A stretch of DNA of 64,000 nucleotides from VAYN01 sp963702075 (GTDB taxonomy: Bacteria > Actinomycetota > Thermoleophilia > Solirubrobacterales > 70-9). Below are positions 33,827-41,431 of this stretch, piece after piece. How positions within the stretch are numbered: the stretch's first letter is position 1; every line of letters begins with the position of its first letter. Both the position numbers and the translations under genes were made by a program. Below the pieces are notes generated by a model, which was not told where the DNA came from, did no database searches, and saw only the letters and a program-made list of their open reading frames with translations. The stretch is taken from NCBI GenBank assembly GCA_963702075.1, contig OY969703.1, positions 310,001 through 374,000 of the forward strand. The letters are read 5' to 3'.

Positions 33827-33926
33827 TGACGGAACCAGCCGCCGCCATGCGGCGTCCTCGGTCTTCCGAATAGCGCTGCTATTCGGAATCCCTGCGTCCT
33901 TGCCTGACGACGGCTGGTTCTCGTCA
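33827..33926. repeat. Nested inverted-repeat element between fhaA and fhaB
   Basis: A roughly 100-base structured segment. Outer arms TGACG-GAACCAGCCG (33827-33841) and CGGCTGGTTC-CGTCA (33911-33926, one-base bulge) enclose a GCCGC-CAT-GCGGC hairpin (33841-33853) and a perfect 10-base inverted repeat TTCCGAATAG/CTATTCGGAA around a 5-base loop (about 33874-33898). GCGTCCT occurs twice in direct orientation. It could be a mobile REP/MITE-like element, a processing or attenuation structure in the fhaA-fhaB transcript, or both. Confidence 0.7.
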
Positions 33927-33939
33927 TCCGACCTTTCGC

Positions 33940-34698
33940 CTACTGCTCTATGTCAAAGGTGAAAGTAGTGGTGCCCACGGTGACCTGGTCGCCGGGGCTG
34001 AGCCGGGTGGAGGGGACGCGGCGGCCGTTGACCTTGACCCCGTTGGTGGAGCCGAGATCGACGATCTGCCAGTCGCCGGCCTCGTCGCGCCGCAGCTCGG
34101 CGTGGCGGCGGCTGACGTTGGGATCGGAGAGCACGCACTCGGCCGACTTCGAGCGCCCGATCGTCGCCAGCGGGCCGTCGAGGACATAGCGGCGGTCGGC
34201 CAGCGAGACCACCGCCCGGGTCGAGACCAGCGCCCCGACCGCCTGCTCGGGCCGTTTCGGCCGGCTGCGGTCGCGCTCGCGGACCGCCGAGTAGACCATC
34301 GTGTGGCCCTCTTCCCCCTGTTCGGGGGCAGCGCCCTCGTGGGCGGGCGGCTTCACCAGCCGCGCCTGGATCCCGAACTCGCCGAGCCGCAGCCGCTCGT
34401 CGGTCTGGAAGTCGACCTGCGGCCGGGTCAGGAGGTCGTAGCCGCGCCGCCGCGCGTGCTCGAGCAGGTAGCCGGAGAGCTCCTGCTCGAGGGAGCGCTC
34501 GTAGCCCTCGAGCTTGGTGCGGTCCTGGCGCGAGAGGAAGACCGTGTACTCGTTGGGCACGTAGACGCGCTGGACCGAGGCGGTCTTGTGCGCGTCCATT
34601 TCCTTCGCCAGTTTGCGCGCCAGTTCGACCGGCTGCACCTCGGAGCTGAAGGCACGGCTGAAGACCCCCTCGACGAGGCCTTCGAACATCGACTCCAA
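33940..34698 (-). CDS. fhaA: FhaA-like protein (DUF3662 plus FHA domain)
   Basis: About 252 residues. An N-terminal DUF3662 domain (FEGLVEGVFSRAFSSEVQPVELARKL, VPNEYTVFLS) is followed by a disordered linker with THTMVYS-type threonines (EEGHTMVYS), a possible kinase target, and a C-terminal FHA domain with ATIGRSKSAECVL, VSRRHAEL and GSTNGVKVNG. It binds phosphorylated partners of the cell-wall machinery. The first usual start is TTG at 34698, but homologues begin further upstream and an ATC codon at 34714-34716 with AGGA 7 bases before it is also possible. Confidence 0.9.
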   Translation of the reverse strand: MESMFEGLVEGVFSRAFSSEVQPVELARKLAKEMDAHKTASVQRVYVPNEYTVFLSRQDRTKLEGYERSLEQELSGYLLEHARRRGYDLLTRPQVDFQTDERLRLGEFGIQARLVKPPAHEGAAPEQGEEGHTMVYSAVRERDRSRPKRPEQAVGALVSTRAVVSLADRRYVLDGPLATIGRSKSAECVLSDPNVSRRHAELRRDEAGDWQIVDLGSTNGVKVNGRRVPSTRLSPGDQVTVGTTTFTFDIEQ

Positions 34699-34741
34699 AC
34701 GACTCAGCGCGCCGATGGGGAAATCCTAGGGATCGGCTCCT

Positions 34742-35656
34742 CTATGGGAGCGCCGCTCCATGGAGGGCGAGGAAGCCGCCGAGCGTGGCCGCAGCGACGA
34801 GGGCGCCGACCCGGCTGACGATGTGGCCGCGGGACTCCCGCGAGTGCTCGGCGAGCTGGTCGAGCGAGTCCTCGATCGCGGTCCCGAGTTCCTCCAGCGA
34901 GGGCCGATGGCTCGGCCGCGGCGCCAGGCAGGCGTCGAGCGCGTCGGTCAGCTCGCGCGGCAGATCGGGGCGAAGACGGCGGAGCGGGCGGGTGCGAGCG
35001 CCGATCGCGCGGGCGGTGGCGGCGGGAGTGGCGCGCCGGTGCGGGTTCTCGCCGCTCCAGCACTCGTACAGGGTGAGGGCGAGCGAGTAGACGTCGCACT
35101 CCGGCCCGGCCGGCTTCCCCTCCGCCTGCTCGGGGGCCATATAGGCGAGGGTGCCGACGACGTCGCCGGCCGCGGTCAGGGGCACGTCGCCGGCGAGCTG
35201 GGCGACGCCGAAGTCCATCAGCTTGGCCCGCGGTTCGGCGTCCTCGATCACCTGCACGTTCTGCGGCTTGATGTCGCGGTGGACGACGCCGCGGGAGTGG
35301 GCGTGGTCGAGGGCCTCGCAGAGGTCGGCGCCGATCTCGCCGATCTCGCGGTCGCAGAGCTCGCCGTTGTAGGACAGCCGGGCCAGGGTCGAACCCTCGA
35401 CCAGCTCGGTAACCAGCAGCGCGTTGCCGTCCTCCTCCCCCATCTCGTAGAGGGTGACGATGCCGGGGTGGTTGAGCCGGGCGGCGGCTTGGGCCTCGCG
35501 CAGAACCCGGCGGCCGGCCTCGCCCCGCTGCTCGATCGCCTTCACCGCCACCGGGCGCTCGAGCCGGCCATCCCAAGCCTCGTAGACAACGCCGAACCCG
35601 CCGCTGCCGATGCGGCGCTCGATCAGGAACCGGTTGAGCACGAGCGAGCCGACCAT
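34742..35656 (-). CDS. Ser/Thr protein kinase, short form with C-terminal membrane helix
   Basis: About 304 residues. The kinase domain covers almost the whole protein: GSGGFGVVYEAWD, PVAVKAIE, HRDIKPQN, LMDFGVA and GTLAYMAPEQ are all intact. A single hydrophobic segment near the C-terminus (VGALVAAATLGGFLALHG) may anchor it, with no exported sensor domain. ATG at 35656 (MVGSLVLNRF) puts the domain at its normal beginning; an in-frame start 25 codons upstream would add an unrelated tail. It stands 43 bases upstream of the fhaA start on the same strand, adding a third kinase to this window's signalling set. Confidence 0.88.
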   Translation of the reverse strand: MVGSLVLNRFLIERRIGSGGFGVVYEAWDGRLERPVAVKAIEQRGEAGRRVLREAQAAARLNHPGIVTLYEMGEEDGNALLVTELVEGSTLARLSYNGELCDREIGEIGADLCEALDHAHSRGVVHRDIKPQNVQVIEDAEPRAKLMDFGVAQLAGDVPLTAAGDVVGTLAYMAPEQAEGKPAGPECDVYSLALTLYECWSGENPHRRATPAATARAIGARTRPLRRLRPDLPRELTDALDACLAPRPSHRPSLEELGTAIEDSLDQLAEHSRESRGHIVSRVGALVAAATLGGFLALHGAALP

Positions 35657-35771
35657 CGCGGCATCAACTTCGCTCCGACACCCCGGTTTCCTGCGCGCTG
35701 ACTGGGAAAAACCCACCGTTTGCGGGGTCAACTGACGCGCTGGCCACTCCGATGTTCATACTCTCGGCCCC

Positions 35772-36806
35772 GTGGAGGACTTCGCCTCACGACGGCCGCC
35801 CCGGCGCGAGCGCTCCAAGCGCCGGCCCGAGCGCCAACAGATCATGCTGCGCCGCGCCCTCGCCCTCGGCGGCGGGCTGCTGCTGCTGATCCTGATCGTG
35901 CTCGGGGTGAAGGGCTGCCTCGACGCGCGGGCCCATTCGGAACTCAGCGACTACGCGCGCAAGGTCACCGAGATCGTCCAGGGGACCGAACAGACCAGCA
36001 AACGCTTCTTCGACAAGCTCGAAAGTCCGGGCAACGCCTCGGTCACCGACTTCGTCAACGAAGTCGAAGCCGACCGCAGCGCGATGGACAGCTACCGCGC
36101 CCGGGTCGAAGACCTGGGGGCGCCCGGGGACATGAAGCGGGCGCAGGGGAACCTCGAACTCGTCTACGAGCTGCGCGCCAACGCGATGGACGAGATCGCC
36201 GAAAAGATGAGCACCGCGCTGGGCGACGCCGGCGCCGAGAAGGCGATGGCGGGGATCGCCAAACAGATGCAGAAGCTGCAGGCCAGCGACATCGTCTACG
36301 AAACCGTGGTGCGCCCGGAAGTCGACGGGGTCCTCGCCAATAACGGGATCTCCGGCGACGACCTGCCGAAGAGCACCGTTCTGCCAGACGAAAAGTGGCT
36401 CGAAGAGAGCACGGTCAGCGAATCGCTCGGAGCGATCAGCGGCAACAGCGGCGCGACGACGTCGGGCGTGCACGGGACCGAACTCGCGGGAGTGATCGTC
36501 AACGGCACCGAACTCGCCGAAGGGGCCCCGGCCACGATCAGCGGCGAAGAAGGCGTGGAACTGGAAGTGCAGGTCACCAACCAGGGCGAATCGACGGAGA
36601 ACGGCGTCACCGTCGCGGTCACGGTCGAAGGCAACACGATCGACGGCGAAATCGACGAACTCCCGGTCGGCGAAACCGGCACCGCGACGATCCCGCTGAC
36701 GCCGACGCCGAGCGGCGAAGTGACGCTCGAAGTCGAAGTCGAACCGGTGCCCGGCGAGCACCTGACCGAAAACAACGAAGCGACCTACACGCTGCTGGTC
36801 GAATAG
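35772..36806 (+). CDS. Membrane-anchored protein with C-terminal CARDB-like domain
   Basis: A 344-residue protein: basic cytoplasmic N-terminus (SRRPPRRERSKRRPERQQ), one transmembrane helix (about 32-47), an alpha-helical exported region (about 50-190) and a C-terminal beta domain (about 235-344) with the CARDB pattern LEVQVTNQGESTENGVTVAV, TIPLTPTPSGEV and HLTENNEATYTLLV. Function is unknown. GTG start. It is divergent from the short kinase gene, suggesting a possible link to wall signalling. Codons for Glu are mostly GAA, as in other exported proteins here. Confidence 0.7.
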   Translation: MEDFASRRPPRRERSKRRPERQQIMLRRALALGGGLLLLILIVLGVKGCLDARAHSELSDYARKVTEIVQGTEQTSKRFFDKLESPGNASVTDFVNEVEADRSAMDSYRARVEDLGAPGDMKRAQGNLELVYELRANAMDEIAEKMSTALGDAGAEKAMAGIAKQMQKLQASDIVYETVVRPEVDGVLANNGISGDDLPKSTVLPDEKWLEESTVSESLGAISGNSGATTSGVHGTELAGVIVNGTELAEGAPATISGEEGVELEVQVTNQGESTENGVTVAVTVEGNTIDGEIDELPVGETGTATIPLTPTPSGEVTLEVEVEPVPGEHLTENNEATYTLLVE

Positions 36807-36822
36807 ATGCTTTGATCCGCGG

Positions 36823-37656
36823 ATGCGGATCGCGTACCTAGGTCCTGCAGGAACCTTCACCGAGGATGCTCTGGGTGAAGCGCTGCCCGATGGCGGCTTC
36901 GAGCCGCTGCGGACGCCGACGATCCCCGACGCGATCCTCGCGGTCGAGCGGGGGGAGGCGGAGCGGGCCCTGGTGCCGATCGAGAACTCGATCGAGGGGT
37001 CGGTGCGGCCGACGCTCGACACCCTCGCCTTCGACGTCGAGGGTGTGACGATCGCCGGCGAGCACGACTACCGGGTCAGGGTCCACCTGATCGCCAGAGA
37101 GGGGGTGCGGGTCGAGGACATCGAGGCGGTGCTCTCCCATCCCCAGCCGCTCGCCCAGTGCGCGCGCTTCCTCCGCAAGCAGCTGCCGGAGGTCGAACGC
37201 CGCAGCGTCAGCAGCACCGCGGCGGCGGTGCGGATGGTGAGCGAGTCCTCGCGACCGTGGGCGGCGCTGGGGGCGCGGGCGGCGGCTTCGCTATATGGCT
37301 GTGAGCTGCTGCAGGAGGGAGTCGAGGACCAGGACGACAACGTCACCCGCTTCGTCTGGATCGCGCCGCAGGGGACCGAGCACGGCGGCGAGGGGATATG
37401 GAAGACCTCGCTGGTCTTCTCCGAGCTGGGGGCAGACCATCCCGGCGCTCTCGTTGACGCCCTGGCCGAGTTCTCGAGCCGCGGGATCAACCTGACGCGG
37501 ATCGAGTCGCGGCCGCTGCGACAGGGCCTCGGGCGCTACATGTTCTTCTGCGATCTCGAGGGCAAAGAGGACGATCCGGCGGTCGCCGAGGCGATCTCGG
37601 AGCTGCGCAAGAAGGCCGAATCGACCCGGATCCTCGGCTCGTATCCGGTGGATTGA
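36823..37656 (+). CDS. pheA: Prephenate dehydratase
   Basis: A 277-residue monofunctional enzyme. The catalytic domain has YLGPAGTFTEDAL, VPIENSIEGSV, the SHPQPLAQC segment, SSTAAAVRMV and the DNVTRFVWI motif with the catalytic Thr-Arg-Phe. An ACT domain (about 190-270) has HPGALVDALAEFSSRGINLTRIESRP, the phenylalanine-binding GALV and ESRP motifs, so feedback inhibition by Phe is expected. It converts prephenate to phenylpyruvate in the cytoplasm. Only 16 bases separate it from the upstream membrane-protein gene. Confidence 0.95.
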   Translation: MRIAYLGPAGTFTEDALGEALPDGGFEPLRTPTIPDAILAVERGEAERALVPIENSIEGSVRPTLDTLAFDVEGVTIAGEHDYRVRVHLIAREGVRVEDIEAVLSHPQPLAQCARFLRKQLPEVERRSVSSTAAAVRMVSESSRPWAALGARAAASLYGCELLQEGVEDQDDNVTRFVWIAPQGTEHGGEGIWKTSLVFSELGADHPGALVDALAEFSSRGINLTRIESRPLRQGLGRYMFFCDLEGKEDDPAVAEAISELRKKAESTRILGSYPVD

Positions 37657-37684
37657 CAGCGCCAGGGGCCGAGCGCCCTACAAT
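37653..37684 (+). promoter_or_regulatory. Possible promoter of the HNH gene
   Basis: TTGACA (37653-37658) overlaps the pheA stop and TACAAT (37679-37684) lies 12 bases before the HNH ATG. Both hexamers are near consensus, but the spacer is 20 bases, longer than the usual 17, so this is uncertain. Confidence 0.4.
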
Positions 37685-37696
37685 TTCGTCTCAGCA

Positions 37697-38206
37697 ATGG
37701 CCAGGGTGCTGGTACTCAACGCGACGTATGAGCCGATCAACGTCTGCACGTTGAGACGAGCCGCTGTCCTTCTTCTCAAGGAGAAGGCCGAATTGCTGGA
37801 GCGCCGCGACGGCGCCGCGCTGCACTCCGAGCACATGACGATGGAGCGCCCAGACGTGATCCGCCTGACCAACTACGTGCGGATCCCCCGCGAGGCGCAC
37901 CGCCGCAAGATCACCCGCCGCGCCGTCCTCGCCCGCGACTCCTGGACCTGCCAGTACTGCGGATCGACCAAAGCCGGCCTCACCGTCGACCACGTCATCC
38001 CCCGCTCCCGCGGCGGCAAATCCGTCTGGGAGAACATCGTCGCCGCCTGCCCGCCCTGCAACCGTCGCAAGGGCAACCGCCTCCCCTACGAGATCCACAT
38101 GCACCCGGCGACCACCCCCAAGGCCCCACCACCCACCGTCTTCATCCAGGTCGCCAGCCCGAAGATCCCGGCGGCCTGGCAGCAGTACCTGCCGGCGGCG
38201 GCTTAA
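37697..38206 (+). CDS. HNH endonuclease domain protein
   Basis: A 169-residue protein of a short actinobacterial HNH family. The N-terminus (MARVLVLNATYEPINVCTLRRA) is distinctive, and the HNH domain has two zinc-type CxxC pairs (CQYCGS and CPPCNRRKGNR) around the catalytic TVDHVIPRSRGG and NIVAAC. The family is chromosomal and widespread; its role is not established. Its last 65 bases are overlapped by the convergent kinase-like gene, which marks the left edge of the accessory island. Confidence 0.88.
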   Translation: MARVLVLNATYEPINVCTLRRAAVLLLKEKAELLERRDGAALHSEHMTMERPDVIRLTNYVRIPREAHRRKITRRAVLARDSWTCQYCGSTKAGLTVDHVIPRSRGGKSVWENIVAACPPCNRRKGNRLPYEIHMHPATTPKAPPPTVFIQVASPKIPAAWQQYLPAAA

Positions 38207-38948
38207 TACGCGACAGACCGCGTGATTCGGCCCACTCCGTCACTGTCAACAAGATCTCGTCTAGCGATTTAGCGGAAGTATCGGCCATTACAGCATCATC
38301 TGCGGGCTTCAGTGGCGACCGAGCCCTCATTTCATCTCTTAGGTCTCGAGTGGCAATCATTGCCTGCATCGCAGCAGAGGGCTGACGGCCAAGGGAAGCG
38401 GCCCGTCTTTGCACTCGGACCCCCGGGGCTCCCGTCAAAAACACCTTGAGCAATGCATTAGGCATGATGCTGGTTCCCGCATCTCGGCCCGCGATGACAC
38501 TGGGGACCTCCCGAGCGAGGCTACGCATGCGGCAGGTGAGTATCTGTCTGAGATAGGGGTTGACTGCTAGGCGCGACGCTTCTTCTGCAACCCCCTCGCT
38601 GCGCAAAGCATTGGCGGGAACGGTAGGCAGAAACAGCTCGTTTCCCGAAATGGTGAGCTTGAGAGATGACGCCAGATCGCAGACTGCGGCGCTGCTCGCA
38701 GCTCGACGTAAACCCCTGGTCTCGTATGCCACCGCTCGATAAATCTGTCCCGAATCAATAAAGAGGCAATTGAAATCGGCGGCCAAACGCCTCCCCAACG
38801 TTGACTTACCTGCCCCACTCGGGCCGTCAATAGTGATTGAGAGGCCAGGCAGTTCTTTAGGCAGACGCCTGCTTGCCTTGTCGTGATCTTCGAGGGTTCG
38901 GGCGCGTGAGGTGGGATGGGGTTCGGGCAAATCGCCAGAAATCCTCAC
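38142..38948 (-). CDS. Cytidylate-kinase-like P-loop nucleotide kinase
   Basis: The core resembles (d)CMP kinase: SITIDGPSGAGKSTLGRRLA (P-loop), LFIDSGQIYRAVAYE, the LRSEGVAEEASRLAVNPYLR segment (counterpart of the CMP-binding region), AGRDAGTSIMPNA, LKVFLTGAPGVRVQRR (LID) and SPLKPADDAVMADTSAKSLDEI near the end. The last 25 residues run into the HNH gene and look like accidental read-through after loss of the original stop. The start is uncertain: ATG at 38948 overlaps the regulator gene by 92 bases, and no better start is seen before the P-loop. It is probably not the housekeeping cmk, since it lies in a lower-GC island. Confidence 0.78.
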   Translation of the reverse strand: MRISGDLPEPHPTSRARTLEDHDKASRRLPKELPGLSITIDGPSGAGKSTLGRRLAADFNCLFIDSGQIYRAVAYETRGLRRAASSAAVCDLASSLKLTISGNELFLPTVPANALRSEGVAEEASRLAVNPYLRQILTCRMRSLAREVPSVIAGRDAGTSIMPNALLKVFLTGAPGVRVQRRAASLGRQPSAAMQAMIATRDLRDEMRARSPLKPADDAVMADTSAKSLDEILLTVTEWAESRGLSRIKPPPAGTAARPPGSSGWRPG

Positions 38949-39351
38949 GCAGCTGCCGGACTGAATCGCCTACCGGTATCAAGACGGTTGCCTCGCCCGG
39001 CCTGAGAGCCTCAGATACAGCTCTTTTGCCTGAAAGCAGCTCCAGGCGCAAGAGTCGAGGCTCTGCTAATAGAACCTGCGACCCTGGGGGGCTTGTCGCC
39101 AGCAAGGCTTCCAAAACTGATTCTCTTCGTGGAAGCCACGCGGTCTGTGCATCTTTGAGTCGCCCAAGCACCTGCACCACCGAGGCGACTACCGCCACCT
39201 CCACGACATCGGCCTCTCTATAGAGCCCGGCCCTTGCGCGAGTGAGAAGCCCTATGCGGAGCCAGTTCTGCCACGTTGATCGCTTGACAGCCGTTAAACG
39301 CAGCATGTCTGCCTCTGGTACTGCCCCGATACTGTCCGGATGGCTTGGCAT
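38857..39351 (-). CDS. MerR/excisionase-type helix-turn-helix protein
   Basis: A 164-residue protein. The N-terminal segment MLRLTAVKRSTWQNWLRIGLLTRARAGLYREADVVEVAVVASVV (residues about 16-59, quoted here by its key parts: TAVKRSTWQNWLRIG and YREADVVE) fits a winged MerR/excisionase-type DNA-binding domain. The rest is unrecognised, with a possible C-terminal basic tail. ATG at 39351 is used; ATG at 39306 is an alternative. It is divergent from the NUDIX operon, and repeated ATGGGCA words in the gap are a plausible binding site, so it is probably the local regulator. Confidence 0.7.
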   Translation of the reverse strand: MPSHPDSIGAVPEADMLRLTAVKRSTWQNWLRIGLLTRARAGLYREADVVEVAVVASVVQVLGRLKDAQTAWLPRRESVLEALLATSPPGSQVLLAEPRLLRLELLSGKRAVSEALRPGEATVLIPVGDSVRQLREDFWRFARTPSHLTRPNPRRSRQGKQASA

Positions 39352-39355
39352 TCTC

Positions 39356-39393
39356 TGCCCATGATTGTGCCGAAATGGGCAGCTTTATGGGCA
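39356..39393. promoter_or_regulatory. Candidate operator in the divergent island promoter region
   Basis: Three copies of one 7-base word: TGCCCAT (39356-39362), ATGGGCA (39375-39381) and ATGGGCA (39387-39393). The first two form an inverted repeat, the last two a 12-base-spaced direct repeat. The gap also holds TTGACT (39403-39408). The arrangement lies between the HTH gene and the NUDIX gene, where a regulator would act on both. Confidence 0.5.
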
Positions 39394-39451
39394 CCCACTG
39401 GCCTTGACTCGCTGACCCATCTTGAATGGACAGAAAGAAGCGAGGTCAACA

Positions 39452-39874
39452 ATGAGCGATAAGCCCCTCCCTAGAGTCGGGAGCGCGGTCCTGGTTGCAG
39501 AGGGTCAGCGGGTCCTGCTTGGTCAGCGCGGAAAGGAACCGAACCGCGGAAAATGGGTTCTTCCCGGTGGCAAGATTGAGGCTTTCGAGACCATCAAAGA
39601 TGCAGCTGCCCGAGAGATTCGTGAGGAGACCGGTCTTGAGATCCAACTCACCGGGCTAACTACGGTCAAGGAGATCGTAAATCCACCCCACGAGCATCGG
39701 ATAATCATCTTTAGTGAGGCTCGGGCAGTTGGAGGGCGGCTCGCGGCTTCATCCGACCTTGAAAGCGTTCGCTTCTGTTCACGCGAGGATCTAGCCGACC
39801 TAGACCTCAGCGAGGTGGTAGGAGATGTCCTGGAGGAACTGGGCTGGCTTCAACCCGCTCGGATTGCTGCTTAG
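39452..39874 (+). CDS. NUDIX hydrolase
   Basis: A 140-residue NUDIX protein. The NUDIX box GGKIEAFETIKDAAAREIREETGL fits G-x5-E-x7-R-E-U-x-E-E-x-G-U exactly (given by its key residues G, E, REIREE and G). The N-terminal strand has VAEGQRVLLGQRGKEPNRGKWVLPG, as in dinucleotide or sugar-nucleotide pyrophosphatases; the substrate is unknown. ATG at 39452 has GAGG 7 bases upstream; a TTG ten codons earlier is unlikely. The gene directly precedes a TTG-starting membrane protein with no gap, so the two are coupled. Confidence 0.88.
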   Translation: MSDKPLPRVGSAVLVAEGQRVLLGQRGKEPNRGKWVLPGGKIEAFETIKDAAAREIREETGLEIQLTGLTTVKEIVNPPHEHRIIIFSEARAVGGRLAASSDLESVRFCSREDLADLDLSEVVGDVLEELGWLQPARIAA

Positions 39875-40804
39875 TTGAGGTCGCAACCCGGAAGTCTCAC
39901 TGCAGGTCTGTTCGCCCTCAGGCGTCGGACGCTACTTCTTGCCGCCCTTATCGCTGTGTGTCTCCTGGTGGCGGGGTGGTTCCTGCGCCCCGATACTAGG
40001 CCCGGAGTCATCCTCCTGGGTATCGCTACTTCAATTCTTGCGGCCGTTGGCCTCGCCTTTACTGCAGTCGAGCGGGAGGAGTTTGCTCAGCGGATCTTAG
40101 ATCTAGGTGTGCAGCGCATCTTTGATGACCGGCAAAAGGATCTTGATGATGAGCTATGGCCAGAGCTATTGGCTGGCACCAAGCGCGAGTTCCGCGTCCT
40201 CGGTATGGCTAACCACGGTTATCTCAATAGCGCCGAGGCAAAACAGGAAACGCGGGAGGCTCTAATGAAGGCGCTGGAGGGTAAGAAGGCAGAGGTTGAG
40301 TTCCTCTGGCTCAATCCAGATCATGAACTCGCCAAGCTTCGGGAGAAAGAGGAAGGCAACCGTGGCCTCCGCCGCGATACTTGCGAATCGATCGTCTTTT
40401 TCTGGGACCTCCGAGAGGAGCTTGACGACGGTAAGCGGGAACGCTTCTCGATGCGGGAGCATCACACTGTCCCGACCTGTGGACTCAGCCTAGCCGACGA
40501 CTACATGGTCGTGACCCACTACCTCACTGGGCAGTTGAACCTTCGTGCCCCCGGAGTGGTGCTTCGTCGGTCTATCCCAAAATATGAACGCCTCTTTGCT
40601 CGGTTTCGACAAGGCAACGAGGCTAAGCCGAGTCTCGCAAAGAAGTACATGGGTAACTATCAAGAGGTTGCGGGAGAGGAATGGTCTCGACCAATAGACC
40701 AAGGAAGAGTTGAGCAGCTTCGCAACTTGCTGTATTTGCTCCGCGAGGAGCAACCGGAGAAACGGAGTGAGGCGGAGCTGCGACAGGAGAACACGGATGG
40801 GTAA
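39875..40804 (+). CDS. Two-TM protein with DUF5919/PLD-like C-terminal domain
   Basis: A 309-residue protein. Two membrane helices (about 19-37 and 43-65) precede a cytoplasmic domain with FRVLGMANHGYLN, a helix, VEFLWLNPDHELAKLREKEEGNRGLRRDT, and MREHHTVPTCGLSLADDYMVV-like strands ending in APGVVLRRS (key residues given). The layout recalls DUF5919/phospholipase-D-fold domains, but no HKD motif is visible, so catalysis is doubtful. I do not recognise the whole protein. TTG start is directly after the NUDIX stop, and its end overlaps the HIT start by 8 bases. A membrane effector role is inference. Confidence 0.6.
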   Translation: MRSQPGSLTAGLFALRRRTLLLAALIAVCLLVAGWFLRPDTRPGVILLGIATSILAAVGLAFTAVEREEFAQRILDLGVQRIFDDRQKDLDDELWPELLAGTKREFRVLGMANHGYLNSAEAKQETREALMKALEGKKAEVEFLWLNPDHELAKLREKEEGNRGLRRDTCESIVFFWDLREELDDGKRERFSMREHHTVPTCGLSLADDYMVVTHYLTGQLNLRAPGVVLRRSIPKYERLFARFRQGNEAKPSLAKKYMGNYQEVAGEEWSRPIDQGRVEQLRNLLYLLREEQPEKRSEAELRQENTDG

Positions 40805-41429
40805 TTGCTGCTTTTGCCTTGAGGACCCCCAATCGTCAATCGATCTTCAGTCAAGGATTGGCTGGGAGGATGTCGGCTTCTTCGTGACTCCTTCACTTGG
40901 CGCGCTCGCTGATCCGCACCTTCTGCTGGTGCCAAAGCGCCATGCTGCCTCCTTCGCCGAGCTGTCTCACGATGATCGCTCTCGTGCCGAATCCATCATC
41001 AAGGACCATGTCAACCTTCTCTCGGATGGGGAGGTCGACGTTTTGGTGTTTGAGCATGGGATGCCAGATCACGCTGGGCGTGCGGGAGGTTGTGGGATCA
41101 GCCATGCCCATATCCATATCCTGCCCATTCCGCAGGATCTGCCGCTATGGCCACTACCTGAACCGGATAGCGACTATTGCTGGGAGTCCCTTCCGGAGGG
41201 TCAACAACTCCCTAGCGGTTTGAGCGGTACGGGATACCTCCTGGTTGGAATCCACGGCCGGTTCTTTATGCGCAAGGTTGCGGATATCCCATCCCAGTAC
41301 CTCCGCCGCTGGTTGGCCGATCTACTAGGCCATGAGGACTGGGACTGGCGCCGAGCTCCTGGAGAGATAGTCGACCAGACCGTTTCCTTGCGCGCTCTCC
41401 ACCGCCGCAATCCCGAGGTCAGCGTTTAA
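40797..41429 (+). CDS. HIT-superfamily nucleotide hydrolase/transferase
   Basis: A 210-residue protein. It starts GNCCFCLEDPQ, a Cys pair typical of the zinc site in HIT proteins, followed by FFVTPSLGALADPHLLLVPKRHAASFAEL and the catalytic ISHAHIHILPIP histidine triad (HxHxH). It may hydrolyse dinucleoside polyphosphates or nucleoside phosphoramidates. A longer C-terminal half than in plain HIT proteins, with WDWRRAPGEIVDQTV, suggests a GalT- or Ap4A-phosphorylase-like fold. The stop is 2 bases from the convergent gyrA stop, with no terminator space. Confidence 0.8.
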   Translation: MGNCCFCLEDPQSSIDLQSRIGWEDVGFFVTPSLGALADPHLLLVPKRHAASFAELSHDDRSRAESIIKDHVNLLSDGEVDVLVFEHGMPDHAGRAGGCGISHAHIHILPIPQDLPLWPLPEPDSDYCWESLPEGQQLPSGLSGTGYLLVGIHGRFFMRKVADIPSQYLRRWLADLLGHEDWDWRRAPGEIVDQTVSLRALHRRNPEVSV

Positions 41430-41431
41430 AA

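Noticed and set aside
39422..39451. TTG start ten codons upstream for the NUDIX gene
   Set aside because: The ATG at 39452 has a well-spaced GAGG and matches the start of the NUDIX domain.
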